Shown here: positions 1 through 5,262 of the stretch, one piece after another
How positions within the stretch are numbered: the stretch's first letter is position 1
Layout of the letters: each line of letters starts with the position of its first letter
Assembly: GCA_017882555.1 (NCBI GenBank)
Contig: JADGPH010000075.1
Coordinates: 1 to 5,946, forward strand
Reading direction: 5' to 3'
DNA length: 5,946 nucleotides
Source: Thermoleophilia bacterium
Lineage (GTDB): Bacteria > Actinomycetota > Thermoleophilia > Miltoncostaeales > Miltoncostaeaceae
Notes under the pieces: model-generated
Told to the model about the DNA's origin: nothing
The model's database searches: none
Seen by the model: the letters and a program-made list of their open reading frames with translations, nothing else
Program-made: the position numbers and the translations under genes

Positions 1-127
1 AGCGCTTGTCGAGCACCACGTACCGGCCCTTGGGGCCAAGGGTCACCTTGACGGCGTCGGCGAGGGTGTTGACCCCACGCTCGAGTGCCCGGCGGGCCTC
101 CTCGGCAAACAGAATGTCCTTTGCCAT
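1..127 (-). CDS. groEL: Chaperonin GroEL (Hsp60), N-terminal fragment
   Basis: GroEL is the 60-kDa cytosolic chaperonin that folds proteins in an ATP-driven double ring capped by GroES. The window holds only its first 42 codons; the gene continues past position 1. The reading starts MAKDILFAEEARRALERG and runs into LADAVKVTLGPKGR (residues 22-35), the conserved equatorial-domain segment whose TLGPKG loop contacts the ATP phosphates. The ATG at 127-125 is supported by an AAAGGAG Shine-Dalgarno 12 nt upstream and by the fit to family N-termini. It lies 47 nt downstream of groES, the usual groES-groEL order, so it should be co-transcribed from the CIRCE-controlled promoter. One small oddity is Tyr36, where most GroELs have Asn (GRNVVLDK becomes GRYVVLDK). 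Identification is secure despite the truncation. Confidence 0.97.
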   Translation of the reverse strand, partial: MAKDILFAEEARRALERGVNTLADAVKVTLGPKGRYVVLDKR

Positions 128-139
128 CTGGCGTCAGCT

Positions 140-146
140 CTCCTTT
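140..146 (-). promoter_or_regulatory. Ribosome binding site of groEL
   Basis: AAAGGAG read on the minus strand, 12 nt before the groEL ATG. The spacing is a little long but it is the only purine-rich block in the 47-nt groES-groEL gap, and it supports the chosen start. Confidence 0.7.
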
Positions 147-174
147 GAATTCCTACGATGACGGCGCGTCGCGC

Positions 175-462
175 CTATGACTGGACCTTGGCGAGGATGT
201 CGTGCTCGGAAAGAATCAGCACGTCCTCACCATCCACCTTGATCTCGGTCCCGCCGTACTTCGAGAAGATCACTTCGTCTCCAACAGCGACCTCAAGCGG
301 AACGCGAGCTCCATCTACGAACCGACCTTCACCAACGGCAAGGACGGTTCCGCGTGACGGACGTTCTTTTGCCGTGTCCGGCAGCACCAGACCGGTCGCC
401 GTGACTTCTTCGTGCTCGGCGGCCTTGACCAGCACCCGATCGCCCAGCGGCTTCAGGGACAT
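175..462 (-). CDS. groES: Co-chaperonin GroES (Hsp10)
   Basis: GroES is the heptameric lid that binds the GroEL ring and closes the folding chamber in the cytosol. The 95-residue product is the usual length. It begins MSLKPLGDRVLVK, carries the mobile loop at about residues 17-33 with the hydrophobic LVL tripeptide (25-27) that docks on GroEL, and ends with the family's C-terminal core KYGGTEIKVDGEDVLIL (68-84). An in-frame ATG 17 codons upstream (at 513) exists but was rejected: the start at 462 matches family N-termini and has GGAGG four bases upstream. It is the first gene of the groES-groEL unit, with a CIRCE operator 54 nt before the start, so HrcA-type heat-shock repression is expected. 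No hrcA gene is in the window. Confidence 0.98.
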   Translation of the reverse strand: MSLKPLGDRVLVKAAEHEEVTATGLVLPDTAKERPSRGTVLAVGEGRFVDGARVPLEVAVGDEVIFSKYGGTEIKVDGEDVLILSEHDILAKVQS

Positions 463-466
463 GCAA

Positions 467-471
467 CCTCC
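467..471 (-). promoter_or_regulatory. Ribosome binding site of groES
   Basis: GGAGG on the minus strand, four bases (TTGC) before the ATG at 462. It decides between the two in-frame ATGs in favour of the 95-residue protein. Confidence 0.8.
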
Positions 472-516
472 GGTAACCAGGGAAATGTGAATAACGTCTG
501 CGCGCACCAGCACGCG

Positions 517-543
517 TTGGCACTCTCACTTACAGAGTGCCAA
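517..543 (-). promoter_or_regulatory. CIRCE operator (HrcA binding site) of groESL
   Basis: A perfect 9-bp inverted repeat, TTGGCACTC, nine bases (TCACTTACA on the plus strand), GAGTGCCAA. This is the CIRCE design (consensus TTAGCACTC-N9-GAGTGCTAA) with exact 9-nt spacing. The one departure from consensus, third base A to G, is mirrored in the other arm, so symmetry is fully kept. It lies 54 nt upstream of the groES start, between a candidate promoter and the gene. From established knowledge, the repressor HrcA binds CIRCE at normal temperature and releases it on heat shock, its folding being assisted by GroEL itself. In the transcript the repeat also forms a hairpin in the 5' leader. Confidence 0.96.
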
Positions 544-546
544 ACG

Positions 547-575
547 AGAGTAGCGCAGGCGTGGGTTGCACTCCA
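547..575 (-). promoter_or_regulatory. Candidate groESL promoter just upstream of CIRCE
   Basis: Read on the minus strand, TGGAGT (575-570) and TACTCT (552-547) are separated by 17 nt. Each matches the vegetative -35/-10 consensus at only three of six positions. The support is mostly positional: transcription would begin around 540, within the CIRCE, which is the classic arrangement in HrcA-regulated groESL operons. A different sigma-factor promoter nearby is possible. Confidence 0.3.
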
Positions 576-578
576 GTG

Positions 579-619
579 GCGCCGGCCAAACAACTGGCGC
601 GCACGGCAGGCGATTGCCG
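579..619 (-). terminator. Two weak hairpins after the rph operon; no U-tract
   Basis: Two small inverted repeats lie downstream of the last gene of the rph string. One is CGGCA/TGCCG with a 6-nt loop (604-619), the other GCGCC/GGCGC with a 12-nt loop (579-600). Neither is followed by a run of T on the minus strand, so neither is a canonical intrinsic terminator. They could slow polymerase or protect the 3' end, but readthrough into groESL cannot be excluded. Confidence 0.2.
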
Positions 620-626
620 CTACTGA

Positions 627-965
627 CTACGGCACAAGTGCCGCGGCCTGTGCCAGCACCGTGGCGGGCTCGGCGGCGGCGGCGACAAAGACCCACCACC
701 GATAGAAGCCATCGCGGCTGTCCGATGTGACCGACGCGAGACCATTGAGCCGATCACTCGGCAGCACGCGAAACAACCCCTCACTCACGCGTGCGCCATC
801 GAGGTCGGTGATGTGCCACCACGCAAGTGCGGCAACGACGCCGGCGCGCGCATCGTCGCCCCCGCCCGCGAACCGTGCACCGCACCCTGCGCAGGTTCCC
901 GGCGCCGGCTCGACGCCATCCGCGACGATGGCCCGACAAAACGGACACACCAGTTGGGGACCCAT
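627..965 (-). CDS. Small zinc-ribbon protein of unknown function
   Basis: A 112-residue protein that I do not recognise. Its N-terminus carries two CxxC knuckles, Cys7-Cys10 (CPFC) and Cys25-Cys28 (CAGC), 14 residues apart, which is the layout of a zinc-ribbon or rubredoxin-like metal site. The remaining ~80 residues form a soluble-looking domain with WWHITDLDGARVSEG at 49-63 and a second aromatic patch FYRWWVFV at 87-94. No signal peptide or clear membrane span is seen. The chosen ATG places the CxxC pair near the N-terminus and follows the membrane-protein stop by 5 nt; no good Shine-Dalgarno is visible, so translational coupling is likely. It is the last gene of the rph-rdgB string. The position suggests a partner of the membrane protein, but this is inference only. 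Confidence 0.8.
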   Translation of the reverse strand: MGPQLVCPFCRAIVADGVEPAPGTCAGCGARFAGGGDDARAGVVAALAWWHITDLDGARVSEGLFRVLPSDRLNGLASVTSDSRDGFYRWWVFVAAAAEPATVLAQAAALVP

Positions 966-970
966 ACGCG

Positions 971-1690
971 CTACGAGGCGAGCGGAATGACGAGGCTCAG
1001 CCCGGCGACGACGACCGCAATGATCGCGCTGACCGGAATCAACCGCCCACCGGACAGACGCCAAGTCATGACCCCGATCCCCGCTGCAGCGATGCCCGCC
1101 GCCACGATCAAGACGACCTGCCCTCCGGCGACAAAGTTGCGCGCGATGCCGATGCTGGCCAACACCGCCGTCAGGAGGCACCCGAAGTACAAGGCCTCGA
1201 TGCCGTCGAATACGAGTTGGCGCGCGCGCAGCGCCTCGTCGAGCAACCACACGGCGAGCACCGCATCCCAGACGGTGACGAGCAGCTCACTCTTCGGAAT
1301 CGCGCCGCCCAGGCCCAGCCAATGGAGCGCCACGGCCGCGCCGACGGCCGCCGAAATCACGGCCACCCCTAACAGCATCGGCCAGAGCAACCGCACGAGC
1401 TCCCGATCCCGCGTCGACAGCTGCGACGCGTCGGCACTCCGGATGCGCCCGCGTACGACGGGCCGACCCGCAACCTCCCGTCGACGGGCCCACACAAACC
1501 CGAGCGTCGCGATGATGATGCCGGCAATCCCCCCGATGATCACGGCGGGAACGACTGCCTGATTCGGACCGTCGCCCCCGAGGCGCAAGGCGTTGTAGAC
1601 GATAAACCAGCCCACGACGATGCCGGTCACCAGCCACGGGATCAGGTGGATCCAGTGCCCCCTGACCGGCGCCATCCGTGTCGTGATCAT
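971..1690 (-). CDS. Polytopic membrane protein of unknown function
   Basis: A 239-residue hydrophobic protein that I cannot assign to a named family. Predicted membrane segments by eye are about 14-34, 46-67, 102-126, 134-151, 164-183, 189-209 and 216-236, giving six or seven helices. Between helices 2 and 3 lies a strongly basic soluble loop (about 69-100) starting RRREVAGRPVVRGR, likely cytoplasmic by the positive-inside rule. The start is the ATG at 1690, whose ATGA overlaps the rdgB stop by 4 nt. The same frame stays open to 1876, but that extension lies inside rdgB and reads as arginine-rich, low-quality sequence. The overlap implies translational coupling to rdgB; the zinc-ribbon gene follows 5 nt later. 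No transport, catalytic or sensor motif is visible. Confidence 0.85.
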   Translation of the reverse strand: MITTRMAPVRGHWIHLIPWLVTGIVVGWFIVYNALRLGGDGPNQAVVPAVIIGGIAGIIIATLGFVWARRREVAGRPVVRGRIRSADASQLSTRDRELVRLLWPMLLGVAVISAAVGAAVALHWLGLGGAIPKSELLVTVWDAVLAVWLLDEALRARQLVFDGIEALYFGCLLTAVLASIGIARNFVAGGQVVLIVAAGIAAAGIGVMTWRLSGGRLIPVSAIIAVVVAGLSLVIPLAS

Positions 1691-2265
1691 GCAGCCACCC
1701 CGAGCGCGCATGCGAGCTGCCGGGCGGCGCGACCGCGATGAGAGATGGCGTTCTTCTGAGCGGCGGTCATCTGCGCCATTGCGTCGGTCCTTCCGTCGGG
1801 AACAAAGAGCGGGTCGTATCCAAATCCCCCCTGGCCACGGCGCGCCAAGGTGATCTGACCGGAGCACGTCCCGCACGCAACCGTCATCGTGTCATCTGCC
1901 GCGAGCGCGACCAGGACACAGACAAAGGCCGCACGGCGATCCGCGGTGCCCCGAAGTTCGTCCAAGAGACGGGTGCAGTTGTCGTCGTCGGTCGCCTCGG
2001 CACCGGCATACCGGGCGCTGTTGATCCCCGGACGTCCCCCGAGTGAATGCACGGCAAGGCCCGAGTCGTCGGCGAGCACCAGCACATCATCCGGGGTAAT
2101 CCCGCGCGCAGCACGCGCTTTGAGCAGCGCGTTTTGAAAGAAGGTCTCGCCCGTCTCATCGACGACAAATCCCGCCGGCACCACCTCGACGGTGACCTGG
2201 GTCCCGAGCATCGCACCCAGCTCGCGCGCTTTCCCCGCGTTTCCGGTCGCCAGGACGATCTTCAC
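1687..2265 (-). CDS. rdgB: RdgB/HAM1 non-canonical purine NTP pyrophosphatase (dITP/XTP)
   Basis: Hydrolyses dITP, ITP and XTP to the monophosphate and pyrophosphate, cleaning the nucleotide pool of deaminated purines before they enter DNA or RNA; it acts as a cytosolic, Mg-dependent dimer. The 192 residues match the family length. Motifs appear in order: TGNAGK (7-12, phosphate contact), DETGETFFQNALLKA (36-50), ADDSGL with the catalytic/metal Asp (65-70), PGINSARYAG (79-88), GQGGFGYDPLF (144-154) and KNAISHRGRA (171-180). The start is a GTG at 2265-2263, overlapping the rph stop as GTGA, so it is probably translationally coupled. Its own stop overlaps the next start as ATGA. The rph-rdgB pairing is common in bacteria. 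Identification is secure. Confidence 0.97.
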   Translation of the reverse strand: MKIVLATGNAGKARELGAMLGTQVTVEVVPAGFVVDETGETFFQNALLKARAARGITPDDVLVLADDSGLAVHSLGGRPGINSARYAGAEATDDDNCTRLLDELRGTADRRAAFVCVLVALAADDTMTVACGTCSGQITLARRGQGGFGYDPLFVPDGRTDAMAQMTAAQKNAISHRGRAARQLACALGVAA

Positions 2266-3002
2266 GAACGCGCGAGCGTTTCCGCTTGGATCCGCATCAA
2301 CTCGCTGGTGCCGCGGAAGGCGAGGTCGAGTAAGTCATCGAGTTGGCGACGCCCAAACGAACGACCTTCGGCAGTTGCTTGAACCTCGATGAGCTCACCG
2401 GTCCCGTTGACCACGACGTTCATATCGGCGTCGGCGCGTGAGTCCTCCAGATAGGCCAGATCCAGACGGCACTCTCCATCTACGATCCCGACGCTGATTG
2501 CCGCCACCGCGTGCCTAATCGGCGTCCGCTCGAGTCGCCCGTCAGCCAGTAAGCCCTGGACTGCCAGCGCAAGCGCGACGTAGCCCCCGCAGATACTCGC
2601 GCAACGGGTCCCGCCGTCGGCTGTCAAGACGTCACAATCGACCCACACCGTGCGCTCCCCAAGCGCCTCCATGTCGACTACGGCACGCAGCGATCGACCG
2701 ATCAAACGCTGGATTTCCGACGACCGCCCGTCGAGTTTGCCGCGGGTGATGTCGCGGGCCCGGCGCTCGTTGGTCGACGCGGGAAGCATCCCATATTCGG
2801 CCGTCACCCACCCCGCACCGGCCCCCCGACGCCACGCTGGGACAGATTCTTCGACCGAAGCAGTACAGATCACTCTCGTTTGGCCGATCTCTATGAGAGC
2901 ACTGCCATGTGCCGAGGGCACAAAGTTGGGAAGGATCCGAACGGGACGCAAGGCGTCTGCGGTTCGGCCATCGGGGCGAGAAGAGTCTCGCAACGGTGTC
3001 AT
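2262..3002 (-). CDS. rph: Ribonuclease PH (tRNA nucleotidyltransferase)
   Basis: A phosphorolytic 3'-5' exoribonuclease that trims 3' trailers from tRNA precursors and other RNAs, using phosphate and releasing nucleoside diphosphates; it forms hexameric rings in the cytosol. Motifs seen: RPDGR (9-13), TAEYGMLP (68-75), the arginine-rich GRSSEIQRLIGRSLR (92-106), DCDVLTADGGTR (122-133), the acidic metal-site region DLAYLEDSRADADMNVV (181-197) and EVQATAEG (206-213). The start is uncertain. ATG at 3002 gives 246 residues, closest to the normal ~240 with RPDGR near the N-terminus; in-frame ATGs at 3017 (251 aa) and 3068 (268 aa) are possible. None has a convincing Shine-Dalgarno. It is the first gene of the rph-rdgB string and diverges from the diguanylate cyclase gene. 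Confidence 0.96.
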   Translation of the reverse strand: MTPLRDSSRPDGRTADALRPVRILPNFVPSAHGSALIEIGQTRVICTASVEESVPAWRRGAGAGWVTAEYGMLPASTNERRARDITRGKLDGRSSEIQRLIGRSLRAVVDMEALGERTVWVDCDVLTADGGTRCASICGGYVALALAVQGLLADGRLERTPIRHAVAAISVGIVDGECRLDLAYLEDSRADADMNVVVNGTGELIEVQATAEGRSFGRRQLDDLLDLAFRGTSELMRIQAETLARS

Positions 3003-3098
3003 CGCACCAGACGTCATGCCGCGAAGGATAGACACCGCGCGCGGATTCGGACGAACTGATGTGGACATGGAACGTCGATAAGGTTGTGAGAGCACTTC

Positions 3099-3128
3099 AA
3101 TATGGCGGATTCCGTGATCACGATGCAA
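3099..3128 (-). promoter_or_regulatory. Candidate rph operon promoter overlapping the divergent gene's start
   Basis: Read on the minus strand, TTGCAT (3128-3123) and CATATT (3104-3099) are 18 nt apart, matching the -35/-10 consensus at three and four of six positions. Transcription would start near 3092, about 90 nt before the chosen rph ATG. The elements lie across the first codons of the divergent cyclase gene and flank a perfect 10-bp palindrome, CGTGATCACG (3113-3122). Support is weak, but the divergent spacer has no better minus-strand candidate that I can find. Confidence 0.25.
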
Positions 3129-4736
3129 GAGGAGCGACTCGCACGCGCGACGAACCCGCGTGAGCGGGCGCTTGCACTGGTCGAACTCGTCGATTTGCTC
3201 GCGCACCGCGACCCGGCCCGCGCACGACGGCTTGGCGACTCGGCGCTTGGCGCTGCGCTTGCGGCAGATGACTCCTGGCTTGAGGCGCGTGCGCGCCTGT
3301 CACGCGCGAATGCCCTGCTTGGCGCGGCCGACGTGGGTCGTGTTCTGGAGGAGATGCGCACGGCAATGCGCGCGTTCGAAGCCCTTGGCGATCGGCGCGC
3401 ACGGGCATGGGCGCTGGTGTTGATCGCCGCGCTGCACGTCTACAGCGGCGATGGGGTCACAGCCGCCGAACTGCTCCATGAAGTGCTGCCCGAGATTCGC
3501 AAGCGCGGCGACCTCGCCGTGCTGGCGCGCGCACTCAACGAGCTGGCGAATGCGCACGCGATTCAGGAAGACCCCGTGCGTGCGCTTCAGCTCTACCGGG
3601 AAGCCGCGGACACGTTTCGGAGCGCGGGCGACAATCTGTGGATGGCGTTCGTGCTCCAGAACGCCGCCTACGTGCATTGTGGACTCGGTGACCGGGCCCT
3701 TGCCGCGGGGCATCCCGAAGAGGCCGAGGTCGCCTACGGCCGGGCCTTGGCCCTCACACGAGAGGCCGCGGCGCTGCCGAATCCCGAAGACAATGTGATC
3801 CGTGCCTACGCCGACGGGATGGCAGGACGCGCGCTGGTCGGGCTCGGACAGCCGCTCGCAGCCCTCGATCACCTCAAGGCCGCCGTGTTGACCGCCCGTA
3901 CGGCCGGCGACCGACGCGCCGAAGGTGCCCACTTGATCGAAACCGCGCGCGCACTCGATGCGGCAGGTCGGACCCACGATGGCCTTTCCGCCGCACAACG
4001 CGCTGTCCACCTCTTGGAGGAAGTCGGTGACCGTCGCACCCTGGCCCAGGCGCTCGAGGTCTCGAGCACCCTGAACGAGAGAGTCGGCGAACTCGCGGAC
4101 GCCCTCGCGGCCCAGAGAAGGTTCCATGCGCTCAGCCAGGAGGTCGACGGCGAACGGGCCAAGGCCCGCATGGAACTCAACGCACTACGCCTCGATGTCC
4201 AGCAGGCTCGCGCCGAAGCTGACCGCCGACGCCACGAGGCGCTCATGGACCCCGTCACGGGACTGCCGAACCGCCGCGACTTCGATGCCCAATTCGGACA
4301 GTTGGTAGCACGCAGCACCGGCCCCGTCGCGCTCGCGCTATTGGATCTCGATCACTTCAAACGCGTCAACGACCGCTTCTCGCATCTGGTGGGGGACGAT
4401 GTCCTGCGGGTCTGCGCGCGCCTGCTCAGTGAGTCCAGCCGCGACCGCGACCTCGTGGCCCGCTTCGGGGGCGAGGAATTCGCGATCGTGTTGCCCGGAG
4501 CGGAACTCCCGATCGCGCTTGTGGTCTGTGAGCGCATGCGGGCCGCGATCGCCGACTATCCGTGGGACACCATTCAGTCCGGGCTGTCGGTCACGGCGTC
4601 GCTCGGATGCGTCGTCGGACTTCCGGGCACAACGACTCAAGAGATGCTCACCGGAGCCGACCGCCAACTCTATGCCGCCAAAGATGCCGGTCGGAACCTG
4701 GTCATGCCACAGCCACCCGACGAGCCCGACGCCTGA
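3102..4736 (+). CDS. TPR-repeat diguanylate cyclase (GGDEF domain)
   Basis: Predicted to condense two GTP into the second messenger cyclic di-GMP. The 544 residues divide into TPR-like helical repeats (about 20-350; GD-ended units with 40-residue spacing), a charged coiled-coil-like linker (about 348-384) and a GGDEF domain (about 382-535). The catalytic domain looks intact: DPVTGLPNRR (383-392), DLDHFKRVND (415-424), GGEEF (456-460). D415, N423, D432 and E458 align by spacing with the metal- and guanine-contacting residues of PleD. The inhibitory site RxxD is present as R447-D450, exactly five residues before GGEEF, so product inhibition is expected. There is no signal peptide or membrane span, so it should be cytosolic, with the TPR array sensing a protein or peptide partner, as TPRs usually do. 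The start ATG has only a weak GAGAG upstream; Met8 is an alternative. Confidence 0.95.
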   Translation: MADSVITMQEERLARATNPRERALALVELVDLLAHRDPARARRLGDSALGAALAADDSWLEARARLSRANALLGAADVGRVLEEMRTAMRAFEALGDRRARAWALVLIAALHVYSGDGVTAAELLHEVLPEIRKRGDLAVLARALNELANAHAIQEDPVRALQLYREAADTFRSAGDNLWMAFVLQNAAYVHCGLGDRALAAGHPEEAEVAYGRALALTREAAALPNPEDNVIRAYADGMAGRALVGLGQPLAALDHLKAAVLTARTAGDRRAEGAHLIETARALDAAGRTHDGLSAAQRAVHLLEEVGDRRTLAQALEVSSTLNERVGELADALAAQRRFHALSQEVDGERAKARMELNALRLDVQQARAEADRRRHEALMDPVTGLPNRRDFDAQFGQLVARSTGPVALALLDLDHFKRVNDRFSHLVGDDVLRVCARLLSESSRDRDLVARFGGEEFAIVLPGAELPIALVVCERMRAAIADYPWDTIQSGLSVTASLGCVVGLPGTTTQEMLTGADRQLYAAKDAGRNLVMPQPPDEPDA

Positions 4737-4762
4737 TTGGACCCAATGGGGTATCGCCGGAC

Positions 4763-4786
4763 CCACGCTGTGTGTGCACACGGTGG
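4763..4786 (+). terminator. Hairpin in the 3' flank of the cyclase gene
   Basis: Twenty-seven bases after the cyclase stop, CCAC pairs with GTGG around an inner GTGT/ACAC stem with a 4-nt loop, separated by a small asymmetric internal loop. The centre is also a perfect DNA palindrome, GTGTGCACAC (4772-4781). No T-run follows, so if it terminates transcription it is not a standard intrinsic terminator; a protein-binding palindrome is an alternative reading. Confidence 0.25.
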
Positions 4787-4832
4787 CGCCCGGAGGAACG
4801 CCCGGGGAGATCCTTGTCGATTGACGCCGCCC

Positions 4833-4847
4833 GGAACTTGTAGTTCC
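4833..4847 (+). promoter_or_regulatory. Palindrome immediately upstream of the VOC gene
   Basis: A perfect inverted repeat, GGAAC, five bases (TTGTA), GTTCC, ending 8 nt before the VOC start at 4856. The position covers where a ribosome binding site would be, and no Shine-Dalgarno is otherwise present. It could be an operator or an mRNA hairpin limiting initiation. A 5-bp arm can occur by chance, so confidence is low. Confidence 0.25.
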
Positions 4848-4855
4848 ATCGACGG

Positions 4856-5262
4856 ATGTCCATATCTCAGCTGGGGATTGTCTCGATTCCGGTGGGCGAC
4901 CAGGATCGGTCGATGGAGTTCTACATCGGCATCCTCGGTTTGACGGTCATCCGGGACAGCCCGATGGGGCCCTCGATGCGGTGGGTGCAGGTCGCACCCA
5001 AGGCGCCGCAACATCGATCGCGCTGGTGACGTGGTTTCCAACAATGCGCCCGGGCTCGGTCAAGGGCCTTGTCCTCGAGACCGACGATCTGGAGGGGGAC
5101 GTCGCAAGCCTGGTGTCGCACGGGGTACCGATCGCCGATGGCATTCAGGAGCAGCCGTGGGGACGATTTGTCACGTTTGAGGATCCCGACGGCAACGGTA
5201 TCGTGCTGCAAACGAGCTCGATCTCGGCCACAAACCCGTTGAATTCGACCGATGGCCGATAG
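4856..5262 (+). pseudogene. VOC/glyoxalase-fold protein gene, interrupted by a -1 frameshift
   Basis: A vicinal-oxygen-chelate superfamily gene split over two frames. From the ATG at 4856 the reading gives a typical first beta-alpha-beta unit (GIVSIPVGDQDRSMEFYIGI, 7-26) and reaches VQVAPK49, then goes out of frame and stops at 5027-5029. From 5002 the adjacent frame continues the same fold: GAATSIALVTWF, then VKGLVLETDDLEGDV, PWGRFVTFEDPDGNGIVLQ and a stop at 5260-5262. Adding one G to the GG at 5002-5003 would restore a ~135-residue protein, the normal family length. The family includes metal-dependent lyases, dioxygenases and resistance proteins, but the usual C-terminal metal Glu position (DPDGNxxEL) reads NGIVLQ here, so no activity can be named. 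It overlaps the sirtuin start by 11 nt. A sequencing or assembly error is a live alternative to a true pseudogene. Confidence 0.85.

Noticed and set aside
463..513. N-terminal extension of GroES by 17 residues
   Set aside because: The extension has no family counterpart and would place the start only a few bases from the CIRCE. The Shine-Dalgarno at 467-471 supports the start at 462.
573..600. CCAGT/ACTGG inverted repeat with a TGGCGC direct repeat upstream of the groES promoter candidate
   Set aside because: Short arms in a GC-rich spacer, easily due to chance. I could not link it to any known regulator.
813..1562. 249-codon open frame on the plus strand across the zinc-ribbon and membrane genes
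   Set aside because: Its product is rich in Arg, Pro, Thr and Ser without domain logic, and it is antisense to two genes tied by start/stop spacing to rdgB. It is a high-GC shadow.
1691..1876. Upstream extension of the membrane protein frame by 62 codons
   Set aside because: The extension overlaps conserved rdgB C-terminal motifs and reads as Arg/Ser-rich sequence. The ATG at 1690 with a 4-nt ATGA overlap is the better start.
3300..4127. 275-codon open frame on the minus strand inside the diguanylate cyclase gene
   Set aside because: It lies fully antisense to a well-supported TPR-GGDEF coding sequence, shows no recognisable domain, and is expected from GC-rich codon bias in the opposite strand.
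4994..5008. Programmed -1 ribosomal frameshifting as the explanation of the VOC split
   Set aside because: The site reads A CCC AAG G, which is not an X-XXY-YYZ slippery heptamer, and I see no obvious pseudoknot. A one-base deletion or sequence error in the G run is simpler.
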